Below, one piece after another: positions 25,905 to 34,710 of a DNA stretch of 64,000 nt. The stretch spans positions 372,001-436,000 of the forward strand of contig NZ_NGUQ01000015.1 in assembly GCF_002179965.1 (NCBI RefSeq). The letters are read 5' to 3'. The DNA comes from Pandoraea sp. PE-S2T-3. GTDB taxonomy: Bacteria > Pseudomonadota > Gammaproteobacteria > Burkholderiales > Burkholderiaceae. The notes below the pieces were generated by a model that was not told the origin of the DNA, ran no database searches, and saw only the letters and a program-made list of their open reading frames with translations. Position 1 is the first letter of the stretch; each line of letters starts with the position of its first letter. The position numbers and the translations under genes were made by a program.

Positions 25905-27470
25905 TCAGGCCGCCGGCTGCACCCCCTTCACCGTCACCGAAGCGCGCCCGGCGGCGTCACCATGCCGGCGCCCTGCCACTTCGCTGCTCCCCGGATCGTT
26001 GGCCGGCAGACGATGTTGTTCGATCCCCTGCACCACCTGAATCGCGGTCGCATCGATGCCGTCCGTCAGCGGCTTCGGATCAAGACCGATAGCCAGCACC
26101 ATCACCGCCATGGCGCCTAGCAGCGCAAATTCGCGACGGCTCACATCCTTGAGCGACGCCACGCTCGCATTGCCGACACGTCCGAAGATCACGCGCTTGT
26201 ACATCCAGAGCGTGTAGGCCGCACTGAGCACCAGCGTCAGCGAGGCGAGCGCACCGATCCAGAAATTGGCCTTGATGGCGCCCATCAACACCAGAAACTC
26301 GCCGACGAAACCCGACGTGCCCGGCATGCCCACGTTCGCCATCGAGAACAGCATCGCGAACGCGGCAAAGCGCGGCATCGTTGCCGCCACACCACCGTAT
26401 GCGTCGATCGACGAGCTACCCGTGCGGTCATACAACATGCCCGTGCACAGCAGCATGGCCCCCGAGACGATGCCGTACGAAATCATCTGCATCACCGCGC
26501 CGTCGGTGCCCATTTCCGAGAACAGGAACAGGCCGAGCGTCACCAGCCCCATGTGCGCCACCGCCGAATACGCCAGCAGCTTGCGCAAGTCGGTCTGCAC
26601 CAGCGCCACAAGGCTCGCGTAGATCACCGCGATCAGCGACAGCACCACCATCACCGGCGCGACGAAGTGGCTCGCATCGGGCAGCAGCGGCAGATTGAAT
26701 CGCAGCAGGCCATAGCCGCCCATCTTCAACATACCGAGCATGACGGCCGCGCCCGTCGGACCATCGAGGTGAACGTCGGGCAGCCACGTGTGCACCGGCC
26801 ACATCGGCACCTTGACCGAGAACGCACCGAGGAATCCGATGAACAGCATCACCTGCACCGCCAGCGGCAGATGCAGTTCGTGCCAGCGGGCGATATCGAA
26901 GCTCTGCGTCTGCATGTAGAGATACAGCATCGAGAGCAGCATCATCAACGAGCCGGTCAGCGAGAAGAAGAAAAACTTCACTGCCGCGCGCGTGCGATTG
27001 GCCCGCCCGTACACACCGATCAGCAGATACAGCGGCAGCAATGTGGCTTCGAAGAACACGAAGAACAACATGCCGTCCTGCGCGGTGAACACGCCCTGCA
27101 TCAGCCCGGAGAGCACGAGGAAGCTGCCGAAGTACGCGCTCATGCGCGTGGTCACTGCGCGCCACGACGCCAGCACCACGATGATGGTCGTCACGCCGGT
27201 CAGCGCGACGAGCCAGAGCGAGAGGCCATCGATACCGACGTGCCACGACGCATCGAACGACGTGATCCAGCGGAAATGCTCAACGAACTGCATATCCGCC
27301 ACGCGCGTGTGAAAGCCGCGCACGAGCGGAATGATCGGCAGCGCGGCAACCACCGCTGCCACGAGCGATGTCCAGCGTACGGCATTGGGATGGCGGTCCT
27401 GCCCGAGCAGCATGATGAGCGCGCCGGCCAGAATGGGTGTCCAGATAAGAAGCGACAGGATGGGAAACAT
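25905..27470 (-). CDS. NuoM-like proton-translocating membrane subunit (orphan)
   Basis: A 521-residue membrane protein of the complex I / Mrp antiporter family, with about 14 helices. Recognisable NuoM stretches are VGIDGLSLWLVALTGVTT, FFVFFEATLLPLYLLIGVYG (with the conserved Glu), WPVHTWLPDVHLDGPTGAAV and LLAYSAVAHMGLVTLGLFLF. The C-terminus has an unusual charged tail of about 60 residues (to GVQPAA). No other nuo, mrp or hydrogenase gene is adjacent; the neighbours are unrelated. It may be a second copy besides a normal nuo operon. ATG 27470 matches the NuoM N-terminus (MFPILSLLIW). Confidence 0.85.
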   Translation of the reverse strand: MFPILSLLIWTPILAGALIMLLGQDRHPNAVRWTSLVAAVVAALPIIPLVRGFHTRVADMQFVEHFRWITSFDASWHVGIDGLSLWLVALTGVTTIIVVLASWRAVTTRMSAYFGSFLVLSGLMQGVFTAQDGMLFFVFFEATLLPLYLLIGVYGRANRTRAAVKFFFFSLTGSLMMLLSMLYLYMQTQSFDIARWHELHLPLAVQVMLFIGFLGAFSVKVPMWPVHTWLPDVHLDGPTGAAVMLGMLKMGGYGLLRFNLPLLPDASHFVAPVMVVLSLIAVIYASLVALVQTDLRKLLAYSAVAHMGLVTLGLFLFSEMGTDGAVMQMISYGIVSGAMLLCTGMLYDRTGSSSIDAYGGVAATMPRFAAFAMLFSMANVGMPGTSGFVGEFLVLMGAIKANFWIGALASLTLVLSAAYTLWMYKRVIFGRVGNASVASLKDVSRREFALLGAMAVMVLAIGLDPKPLTDGIDATAIQVVQGIEQHRLPANDPGSSEVAGRRHGDAAGRASVTVKGVQPAA

Positions 27471-27497
27471 GGGGGGAGAGTCCTGGTGTGCTGCAAC

Positions 27498-27520
27498 AAA
27501 AACAGAGAGCAGAAGCTCTC
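27498..27520 (-). terminator. Attenuator-like hairpin in the nuoM-like leader
   Basis: On the minus strand the stem GAGAGC-TTCT-GCTCTC is followed by TGTTTTTG, ending about 28 bases before the nuoM-like ATG. It has the form of a small intrinsic terminator placed inside the 5' leader, which suggests attenuation. The stem is only six pairs, so this is tentative. Confidence 0.45.
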
Positions 27521-27923
27521 CATCGACGCAGCCAGGCACGAATCGACCCCGCACGCATCACCCATGGCGATGCGCGCTAATCAAGGCATATCAATGCCCG
27601 CAGGAAGGGACGCCAGGCGCGGCGGCGTCAATGAAGGTCGCAAGCATACGCGGCTCGAAAACATTTTGCATCGCAGCAAATTTTACAAATGATTGCGAGC
27701 GCATTATCCGACGGCCGGTCGATGAATGAGGGCGTACGCGCAGCCCCGCCCCGCAACGTCCACCGGTGGACGCGACGAAACCCGCGACGGTGTCAATCGC
27801 GCGCCGCGTCGATTTCGTCAATAGCGCATTGCGGAAAATGCAGGGATTGGGAGAGATGGCGAGCGTTTGCAAGACGTGAGCGAAGGAACGCCCACGACTT
27901 GCAAACGATGCAAAGCGGGAGGA
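27521..27923. other. Long intergenic region, no gene seen
   Basis: About 400 bases between the flavin reductase gene and the nuoM-like gene (both minus). Open frames here lack ribosome sites and family features. It presumably holds the nuoM-like promoter; a TTGTAAAATTT stretch (minus strand, near 27685) is the most promoter-like A/T-rich segment, but no -35/-10 pair is convincing. Confidence 0.4.
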
Positions 27924-28544
27924 TTACGCTTTCGGCCGGCGCAGATCGAACATCGGGCCGATTTCGGCATAGTCGCCGAGATAACCGGCGCGCATGACCG
28001 GATGCGCCTTGAGGGTATCGAAGGTGCCGTCGTCGCGCAGAAACTCGCGGCGGATATGCACACCGACCACCTGCCCGAGCGCCAGCCAGTTGTTCATCGG
28101 CTTGCCCTCGAGATCATGCAGGCGAACCACCTGCAACAGCTTGCATTCGAGCGATGCGGGCGACTCGGCGACGTGCGGCACGCCCACGTTGACGCCGGGC
28201 GCTTTCGTCAGCCCGGCCAGCTCGAACTCGTCGACATCGCTCGCCACCGGTGCAGAGGACTTGTTCATCTGCTCGACCAGCGACTTGCTGGTCAGATTCC
28301 AGACGAACTCGCGCGTCGCCTCAATGTTCGAGATCGAATCCTTGAAGCCTTCGCTACAGAAGCCGATGATCGGCGGGAACGTCGCAAAGGCACCGAAAAA
28401 GCTGTACGGCGCGAGGTTGACCTGCCCTTGCGCGTCGCGGCTGGAAATCCAGCCGATGACGCGCGGCGCAACGATCGCCTTGAACGGATCGTGCGAGAGG
28501 CCGTGGCCTTGGGCGGGGTCGTAGAAATGAACGTCGTTTGTCAT
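27924..28544 (-). CDS. Flavin reductase-like FMN-binding protein
   Basis: A 206-residue split-barrel protein of the flavin reductase/DIM6-NTAB type: PFKAIVAPRVIGWISSRDAQ, NLAPYSFFGAFATFPPIIGF and ATREFVWNLTSKSL are the hallmark segments for FMN binding. It may supply reduced FMN to a monooxygenase, for example the SfnB/DszC-like enzyme 7 kb away, but no partner is adjacent. It differs from the short HpaC-type reductases by the extra C-terminal part. Confidence 0.82.
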   Translation of the reverse strand: MTNDVHFYDPAQGHGLSHDPFKAIVAPRVIGWISSRDAQGQVNLAPYSFFGAFATFPPIIGFCSEGFKDSISNIEATREFVWNLTSKSLVEQMNKSSAPVASDVDEFELAGLTKAPGVNVGVPHVAESPASLECKLLQVVRLHDLEGKPMNNWLALGQVVGVHIRREFLRDDGTFDTLKAHPVMRAGYLGDYAEIGPMFDLRRPKA

Positions 28545-28615
28545 GGGGGCGGAAGGTGTCAGCGCAATGATCTGACGATGCTAACGCATCCAGCCGGAGT
28601 CGGCATGACGCTGCA

Positions 28616-29566
28616 CTAGCGCTGCCCGATCACCTGCGTCACACGGCGGCAAAATGCCTGTGCATCGCCATCGATCACCGCGCCACTGGGCAACTTGCCC
28701 GTGCGTGCCTTGGCATGACCGATGGCCTCCGCCAGCGCCTCGTCGCCCTGCACGGCATAGGCGAAGACGGCGAGCCGGGTATCGGCGGCGTCATCGAGCA
28801 GATACGGATTCGCGTCCATCGTGCGCGCGTCGACGTGCACGCCTGCGGGCAAACCCAGTTGCGCGACGAGGTGGTCCATCCATGCGCGATTGAGCACCGG
28901 CGCTTTCGAATGGCGCGCGACAAACTTCGTGAGCTTGTTCGATCCGGCCGCCTCGGCATTGCGTCCATCGAACACGATCAGCCCCATATAGCCCTGACGA
29001 TCTGCCGTGCGGGCACAGCGCAGGTTCTGCAACAACCCGGACGTGAGGAACCAGTTGCCGTGCGGCACGCCCTGCTTCATTTGCGTGACCAGCCCCTGAA
29101 TCGGCGTGCAGTTGCTGACCACCTCCTTGATCTCGGCGTTCAGCGTCTTGCCGGGAAAGGTGTTCGCGATGGCGAGCACATCGGCGAGGAACGGCGGCGG
29201 CTCGTTGGTCTGGCGGCCATTGAGCGTCATGCGCGCGTTGCGCCAATCCGCCTGCGTCAGTTGCGACACCGGTCGTGGCGCACCCGCCAACACCGAGCGT
29301 CCCGTCTGCAAGTCGTGATGCAGCACCCACGTGCCGTCGCTCAGTTGCTGCATGTCAGTCTCGACGCCGTCCCATGCGCCGGCATAACCGGTCTGCAAAG
29401 CCCGCGCCGAATTCTCGGGCGCGCTGGCCGAGCCGCGATGCGCATGAATCTGCATGCCCAGACACGAGGCAAACACCTGCGTGCTGAAGCCAATCGCGCC
29501 GATGCTGACGGCAAGCGCCGTCACGGCAGTGCGCCGCAAACGCGGCAAGGTGGAGAAGTTCGTCAT
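28616..29566 (-). CDS. Periplasmic glycerophosphodiester phosphodiesterase
   Basis: A 316-residue secreted enzyme (signal peptide to about GFSTQVFAS). The GDPD active-site signatures are intact: HAHRGSASAPENS, the metal-binding Glu-x-Asp in WDGVETDMQQL, and LHHDLQTG. It would hydrolyse glycerophosphodiesters, headgroup remnants of phospholipids, to glycerol-3-phosphate and an alcohol. It is the last gene of a three-gene operon, 13 bases after the 524-residue membrane protein gene, so its substrate may relate to that membrane protein and the lipoprotein. Confidence 0.87.
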   Translation of the reverse strand: MTNFSTLPRLRRTAVTALAVSIGAIGFSTQVFASCLGMQIHAHRGSASAPENSARALQTGYAGAWDGVETDMQQLSDGTWVLHHDLQTGRSVLAGAPRPVSQLTQADWRNARMTLNGRQTNEPPPFLADVLAIANTFPGKTLNAEIKEVVSNCTPIQGLVTQMKQGVPHGNWFLTSGLLQNLRCARTADRQGYMGLIVFDGRNAEAAGSNKLTKFVARHSKAPVLNRAWMDHLVAQLGLPAGVHVDARTMDANPYLLDDAADTRLAVFAYAVQGDEALAEAIGHAKARTGKLPSGAVIDGDAQAFCRRVTQVIGQR

Positions 29567-29579
29567 GTCGCGTGCGTCC

Positions 29580-31154
29580 TTACATTGCCTTCTTCGAGGC
29601 GCTGACCTGCGGGTCGTAACCGTACTTGAAGCCCATCAGCACGTCTTGCCGAATGGCTTCGTTCAGCGGATAGCCGTAGCCCTGCCCGACCACCACGACA
29701 TGTGCAATGTTGGTGAGCACGTGACCACCCGATGTGCCGCCGCTTGCCCACGCCATCATCTGATGGAACAGGTCGCTGCGCGTGATGACGTTCGACGAAA
29801 AGGAAAACGCAGCCCACACGCCGATCAACCCCGAGAGCAGCACCGCGAGCGTTGCACGCGAGGCGCGCTTGCTCAGCTTCCCGTCGGCAGCGGCGCGCGC
29901 GAGCATGACGCCCTTGGCCGAGAGGAACAGCAGCTTCGAGAAGTGACCGATGGCGCCCAGCAGCGAGAAGAACAGCGCCACCGCCGGCACGATGGCCGCA
30001 CGCGTGGCGTCGAGGCCTTCCTTCGCCCACTTGCCGCCGTCCGCGTAATCGCTGGCGGGGGCATCGAGCTGCACCATCATCTTGCGCGTTTCTTCGTCGA
30101 CCGCCTGCTCGAACAACTGCTCGAACGACGCCGCACTCGTGTAGCTCGCCTGCACCACGGCTGTCGCCGGCAGATGCATTTCTTCACGCAGCTTGTTCTG
30201 CACGCCCCGGCGCGCGACAAACGCCTCGTACGGCAAGCCCGGCGGAATCGTCTCGCCGCCGACCTCTACCGACTGCACGCGGCGTGCCGCCTGCTGGCGG
30301 TATTTCACCCCCACGGCACGATAGAAACTGACCATGTCGCCGGGATTCCAGTTCGACGGCAGCGCGGGCAGATCGCGCCGCACGCTCGCCGACACCTTGC
30401 CGCGCGCGTAGAACGGCACGGTCTCCGGCTGCCAGCCGCGACGGCTCAGGCGCGAGCGATAGTCGTTCCACGCGCGCTGTTGCTCCTTCAGCAGATCGGG
30501 GTCGCCATCTGAAATCACGGCGGCGTACTTGTTCCAGTCTTTGTGCAGTCGCTTCATGCCGTCGGTGTACTGGTCGTAATACGACTGCACACCGCCCATC
30601 TCTCGGCGCACTTTGTCGCGCACGAGCGTGGTCTTGACCGCACGCGTTTTCTCGTCAAGACGATCAACCGACACGGCCATCACCGGAAACAACGCGAGAA
30701 ACGCCTTGCCCTCCGGGCGCGCGAAGCCCCCGTCGCCCACACCGAGGCCGTCCAGTTGCAGGCGGCCATCGACCAGCGAACGCTGCATCAGCACCGTGTT
30801 GGCCGCCGTGCGCCGAAACTGCGCGTCACGGGTATTGACGAGCACGTCGACCAGCGTCTTGATGGCGAGGAACACCACGACGATCGTCACCGCACACGCA
30901 ATGACGATCGTGCGGTACGACGGCTTGCCCTGCCCGCCCTTGGCGCGGCGCGTGAGCATCAGTTGCAACACCACGAGCGCCGCCGCAATGCCCGAGAGCG
31001 TGCGGCCGAAGTACTCGATGTGATGCACGTCGTCGGGCGTCGCCGCCCCGCCGACCACATCGAGCAGGCGTCCATTGAAGCCGAGTTCGAAAATCAGATA
31101 CACCACGGTGACGGCGATCAGAAAGGCCGTCTGCTTGAGCAAGGTAGTGCGCAC
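29580..31154 (-). CDS. 524-residue membrane protein of unknown function
   Basis: Three N-terminal membrane segments (TAFLIAVTVVYLIFELGF; around residues 53-67; TIVIACAVTIVVVFLAIKTL), then a soluble domain of about 280 residues rich in Arg, Tyr and charged helices (VQSYYDQYTDGMKRLHKDWN, VSFYRAVGVKYRQQAARR), then three more membrane segments (AIVPAVALFFSLLGAIGHF, LAVLLSGLIGVWAAFSF, around 475-490). I recognise no named domain. The layout suggests a large periplasmic or cytoplasmic sensor/scaffold domain. The gene starts two bases after a lipoprotein gene and is followed by a glycerophosphodiesterase gene, so an envelope or lipid role is plausible. Confidence 0.6.
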   Translation of the reverse strand: MRTTLLKQTAFLIAVTVVYLIFELGFNGRLLDVVGGAATPDDVHHIEYFGRTLSGIAAALVVLQLMLTRRAKGGQGKPSYRTIVIACAVTIVVVFLAIKTLVDVLVNTRDAQFRRTAANTVLMQRSLVDGRLQLDGLGVGDGGFARPEGKAFLALFPVMAVSVDRLDEKTRAVKTTLVRDKVRREMGGVQSYYDQYTDGMKRLHKDWNKYAAVISDGDPDLLKEQQRAWNDYRSRLSRRGWQPETVPFYARGKVSASVRRDLPALPSNWNPGDMVSFYRAVGVKYRQQAARRVQSVEVGGETIPPGLPYEAFVARRGVQNKLREEMHLPATAVVQASYTSAASFEQLFEQAVDEETRKMMVQLDAPASDYADGGKWAKEGLDATRAAIVPAVALFFSLLGAIGHFSKLLFLSAKGVMLARAAADGKLSKRASRATLAVLLSGLIGVWAAFSFSSNVITRSDLFHQMMAWASGGTSGGHVLTNIAHVVVVGQGYGYPLNEAIRQDVLMGFKYGYDPQVSASKKAM

Positions 31155-31156
31155 GG

Positions 31157-32038
31157 TCAGTTCCGGAGGTCGACGCGAACAGGTTTGACTTCTTCAGTGG
31201 CGAACGAGAGCGTGTTCGACGCGACGGGGCCCGCAGGCGGCGCCGGAATCGTGCGGCCACCCGACGGCGCGTTGCTCGCGACAGCAGGCGCATTCGGTGC
31301 CTGCGCCGGTGCGGCCGGGACAGTCTTTTGACGGCGCTTCGGCGGGTTCGAGGCCGTCGCACGTGCGCCATTCGTGTTGGCGTTCTGCGGCGGCAGCGGT
31401 GCGAAGCGATTCGCGTCGGCCGGATCATCGATGGCCTTGAGCGATCCATCGGCGAACGGCTTGTGGCGGATGTCGACACCCGGCGGCACCGGAATGGCCG
31501 ACTGAAGCAAGCGGCTGTCCATGTACGTGTGGCGCACGAGGCGGCCGTTGCCGGGAAAGTCGAACACGAGCGCACGGCCGTTGTCGACCAGATCGGCACG
31601 CGGACGATCCTGACAATTGCCGAAGGTCCAGCCGAGCACGTCGCTGCCCTGAATGGCATACAGCACGTACTTGAACGGGCAGTTGTTCTCTTGCGTTTCG
31701 AACACCACAACAGAGCGATCGCCGATCGTCTCCGATCGCACGAGCCGCGCGGTCATGGCGTTGCCCAATGGCAGCACGCGCATGTAGCGTTCGAGCTTAA
31801 CGGTGTACTTGCCGTTGCTACGTCGCAACACACCTTCGGAGCCGTCGGCGAGCTTGAACGTGTCGACGGTCGTGCCGAAGACACTGGCCTCGTCGAACCC
31901 GTAAGTCATGTTGCCGTTTTGATTGCGGGTCACGGCGCAGCCGCCCAACCCGAGGGAAACCGCCATGGCGCCAATGGCCATGACGCGCGCACGCCGCATC
32001 GCGACGAGGGCGTGCCATCCGCCTGCAAGTCGTTTCAT
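31157..32038 (-). CDS. Lipoprotein of unknown function, operon head
   Basis: About 293 residues. The N-terminus is Arg-rich with a lipoprotein signal ending SLGLGGCAV (Cys34 from ATG 32038; a start at the internal MRRARVMAIG would give a more usual signal length). The mature part begins TRNQNGNMTYGFDEASVFG. The middle contains NNCPFKYVLYAIQGSDVLGW and FGNCQDRPRADLV with two cysteines. The last 90 residues are a Pro/Ala/Arg-rich linker. No family is recognised. It is first in an operon with the 524-residue membrane protein and a GDPD. Confidence 0.65.
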   Translation of the reverse strand: MKRLAGGWHALVAMRRARVMAIGAMAVSLGLGGCAVTRNQNGNMTYGFDEASVFGTTVDTFKLADGSEGVLRRSNGKYTVKLERYMRVLPLGNAMTARLVRSETIGDRSVVVFETQENNCPFKYVLYAIQGSDVLGWTFGNCQDRPRADLVDNGRALVFDFPGNGRLVRHTYMDSRLLQSAIPVPPGVDIRHKPFADGSLKAIDDPADANRFAPLPPQNANTNGARATASNPPKRRQKTVPAAPAQAPNAPAVASNAPSGGRTIPAPPAGPVASNTLSFATEEVKPVRVDLRN

Positions 32039-32471
32039 TCTTATTGTCTGGTCGTCTTTTTCTGTGTGCCAGATTCCCACGCAGTACGATGCAATTCGTT
32101 CAGAACCGTCGCAATCCGTCGTGTGAATCCTCCCCGGCAGGACGTCTGGCGCAGTGCCGTTACACGGCACGCTTCGGCATCCTGAGCGGCGCATTCTCGC
32201 ACAAATGATCCTGCCGCAGCATGACGAAACAGGCAGGTCCGCGCCGTTGTCGTCCCGGGTTCGCCGCCGGTGATTAAGAGGTTCATTCTCTGCTATGCTC
32301 TGGCGCGCTCAAAAGTGACGCACGCGGGGCATCGTACCGGTGTCTCCGGCCAGCCACATCTGTCAGAAAGTACAGGTACCCGCGCACGCGGATGTGTGGT
32401 CGCATACCGGGCTTGTCTTACCTGATGGGCACCGCTGCCTCGTTCGTCATCCGCCATTTGCCACACACACC
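32039..32471. other. Divergent intergenic region of about 430 bases
   Basis: It separates the minus-strand lipoprotein operon from the plus-strand caspase-like gene. No gene is seen. TATGCT at 32294-32299 is a possible -10 for the caspase-like gene but has no good -35, so I cannot call a promoter. Confidence 0.4.
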
Positions 32472-33860
32472 ATGACGCCTGCCTCGCTACTCCGTTGGCT
32501 GTTCGCCCTCGTCTGCGCGATGACCGTCGCGACGGCGTCCAGCGCTGCGCCGCCAGCGGCCTCCGCCGCCACATCCGCACCCACACCCGCGCCCGCACGC
32601 AAGGTGGCGCTCGTCGTCGGCAACAGCGGCTATGACGGTGGCGACCGGCTGATCTCGCCCGCAGGCGACGCCAAGCTCATGGGCGAAGCGTTCCGGCAAC
32701 TCGGGTTCGAAACGAAGATCGCGCAAGACCTGTCGCTGGAGGAGTTCAACGCGGCGACCGATTGGCTCACGCAGCGCGCGCGGGGCGCCCAGGTCGCGGT
32801 TCTCTATTACGCCGGGCACGGCTTCGAGGCGGGGGGCGACAATTTTCTCGTGCCCGTGCACACGGGCGTGCCGGTGTCGGCCATGACCCGCAAGCTGTTG
32901 CTTGAGCGTGCCTCGCGTCTGGCGGCCGTGCGCATGAAAGTGATGGCCTCGTCGCCCGCGTCGTTCATCGCACTGATCGATGCCTGCCGCGTGCCCTCGC
33001 GCGGCCCGACCGGCCCCGGGCTGAAGCCCGAGAAAGTCGGTCAGGGCGAATTGATCGCCTTCTCGACGGCCGATCAGGCGGCGGCCTACGACTCGATGCG
33101 CACGTTCGGCAAGGCCATCGACAACAGCCCGTTCGCCTACTATCTCGCCATGAACGTGAAGGCGCCGGGCGCCACCATCAAGCACGCGCTCGAACTCACG
33201 CAGCAGCAAGTGACCGAGATCACCGGCGGCCATCAGCGGCCGTGGATCGCCAGCGGCCTCATCGGCGACGTGCCACTCGCGGCGCAGTATCTGGTGGCAT
33301 CCAACCCGGTGACGCCGCGCAACGCGCCACAGGCAGCCACCGTACGCGGTGCGCCCAACAGCGTTGGCGGTCCGTCGAACGACGGCACGCAAGCCCAACG
33401 CGCTAACGCGTGGGACGACGCCGAGTACCGCCTGAGCGTCGCGGCACAACGGGCCGACCGCAACGACATCGCCGCCTTGCGGGCGCGCAAATCTGATCCG
33501 GCGGCACTCACCACGCTGGGCATGATTTACGAGGAAGGCTACGGCGTGCCCGCCGATCGCAAGTCGGCCATGACGTACTACCGCCGCGCGGCGGGCATGG
33601 GCTATCCCATCGCGCAGACGCTGCTCGGCGAAGCCTATTTCGAGGGCAAGGTTGTGCAGCGCGACTACGCCGAAGCCGAGAAGTGGTTTGCGCGGGCGTC
33701 GTCGCAGGACTACACACGCGCCCGGCTCGACCTCGCCCATGTGCGCATGGTGCGCGGACAAGGCGCTGGCGGCGGCATGCAGAACTGGGCCGATGCGGCG
33801 TCGATCATGATCGACTCGCTCAAGCGCCAGCAGCAGCAACTGGTGCCGCCCAAGCCCTAG
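32472..33860 (+). CDS. Secreted caspase-fold (peptidase C14) protein with Sel1 repeats
   Basis: A 462-residue protein: signal peptide (to about TASSA), caspase domain (about 43-275) with catalytic His116 in LYYAGHGFEA and catalytic Cys172 in FIALIDACRVPSRG, then a linker and two or more Sel1-like repeats (about 343-425; LTTLGMIYEEGYGVPADRKS, LLGEAYFEGKVVQRDYAEAE). Both members of the catalytic dyad are present, so proteolytic activity is possible. Sel1 repeats mediate protein contacts. Such bacterial caspase homologues have been linked to defence or programmed death in some systems, but no effector partner is seen here. The signal peptide suggests envelope location. Confidence 0.85.
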   Translation: MTPASLLRWLFALVCAMTVATASSAAPPAASAATSAPTPAPARKVALVVGNSGYDGGDRLISPAGDAKLMGEAFRQLGFETKIAQDLSLEEFNAATDWLTQRARGAQVAVLYYAGHGFEAGGDNFLVPVHTGVPVSAMTRKLLLERASRLAAVRMKVMASSPASFIALIDACRVPSRGPTGPGLKPEKVGQGELIAFSTADQAAAYDSMRTFGKAIDNSPFAYYLAMNVKAPGATIKHALELTQQQVTEITGGHQRPWIASGLIGDVPLAAQYLVASNPVTPRNAPQAATVRGAPNSVGGPSNDGTQAQRANAWDDAEYRLSVAAQRADRNDIAALRARKSDPAALTTLGMIYEEGYGVPADRKSAMTYYRRAAGMGYPIAQTLLGEAYFEGKVVQRDYAEAEKWFARASSQDYTRARLDLAHVRMVRGQGAGGGMQNWADAASIMIDSLKRQQQQLVPPKP

Positions 33861-34050
33861 GGCATCCGTCTGGCTAGGCAGGACTGACGGGATGTTGTCC
33901 TGCATCACGCCGCGTTTCGCACCATGAACCGGCGTTATGAAACGCGGCACGTCCGGGCGCGATCAGGCGATTTGTGCGACGATTGCGATGTTGCGTCGCG
34001 CCAAGGCGACGCGTTTTTCATTGCACGCGCCGCCACGGCGCCGTCAGCCC

Positions 34051-34704
34051 ATGCCAGCCACCCTCAACATCGACTTTGTCTCCGACGTCGCGTGCCCTTG
34101 GTGCGCCATCGGCCTTGCCTCCCTGAAGACCGCCCTCGGCCGTCTGGGCGACGAGGTCAACGTCGACCTGCACTTCAGCCCCTTTGAGCTGAACCCCGAT
34201 ATGCCCGTCGAAGGCGTGCCGCTTGCCGATTACATGTCGCGCAAGTACGGTCTCTCGCCCGAGCAACTCGCGCAGAATCAGGCCAACATCAGCGCCCGCG
34301 CGCAAGCAGAAGGCTTCCCGATGCGCATGGATCTGCGCACGCACGCCTACAACACGTTCGACGCGCATCGTCTGCTGCACTGGGCACAGACGGTCGATAA
34401 CGACAAGCAACTCGCGCTCAAGGAAGCCTTGTTCCGCGCGTACTTCGTCGACGGCAAGCGCACGAGCGATCCGGAAGTGCTGATCGAAGCCGTCAGTCAG
34501 GCAGGACTGGATCCGGCGCGTGCCCGCGAAATTCTGTCCACGGACGAGTACGCCGAGCAAGTGCGTGCGCTGGAGCGTCACTATCAGAATCTCGGCATCA
34601 GTTCGGTGCCCGCGATCATCTTCAACAACCGCCATCTCGTGAGCGGCGGTCAGCCGCCGGAAGTCTTCGAACAGGCCATCCGCCAAATTCTGGCCGAGGG
34701 CTGA
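34051..34704 (+). CDS. DsbA-family oxidoreductase, FrnE-like
   Basis: A 217-residue cytoplasmic protein of the DsbA/FrnE branch: FVSDVACPWCAIGLASLKTA holds the CPWC redox motif at the start of the thioredoxin fold, and the end has LGISSVPAIIFNNRHLVSGG with the cis-Pro. No signal peptide, as in FrnE. FrnE of Deinococcus acts as a disulfide isomerase in stress; the substrate here is unknown. The MFS gene begins six bases downstream, so the two are probably co-transcribed. Confidence 0.87.
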   Translation: MPATLNIDFVSDVACPWCAIGLASLKTALGRLGDEVNVDLHFSPFELNPDMPVEGVPLADYMSRKYGLSPEQLAQNQANISARAQAEGFPMRMDLRTHAYNTFDAHRLLHWAQTVDNDKQLALKEALFRAYFVDGKRTSDPEVLIEAVSQAGLDPARAREILSTDEYAEQVRALERHYQNLGISSVPAIIFNNRHLVSGGQPPEVFEQAIRQILAEG

Positions 34705-34710
34705 TCCGTC

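Noticed and set aside
26553-27692. 379-codon plus-strand frame opposite the nuoM-like gene
   Set aside because: Antisense of a membrane protein gene; no recognisable domain.
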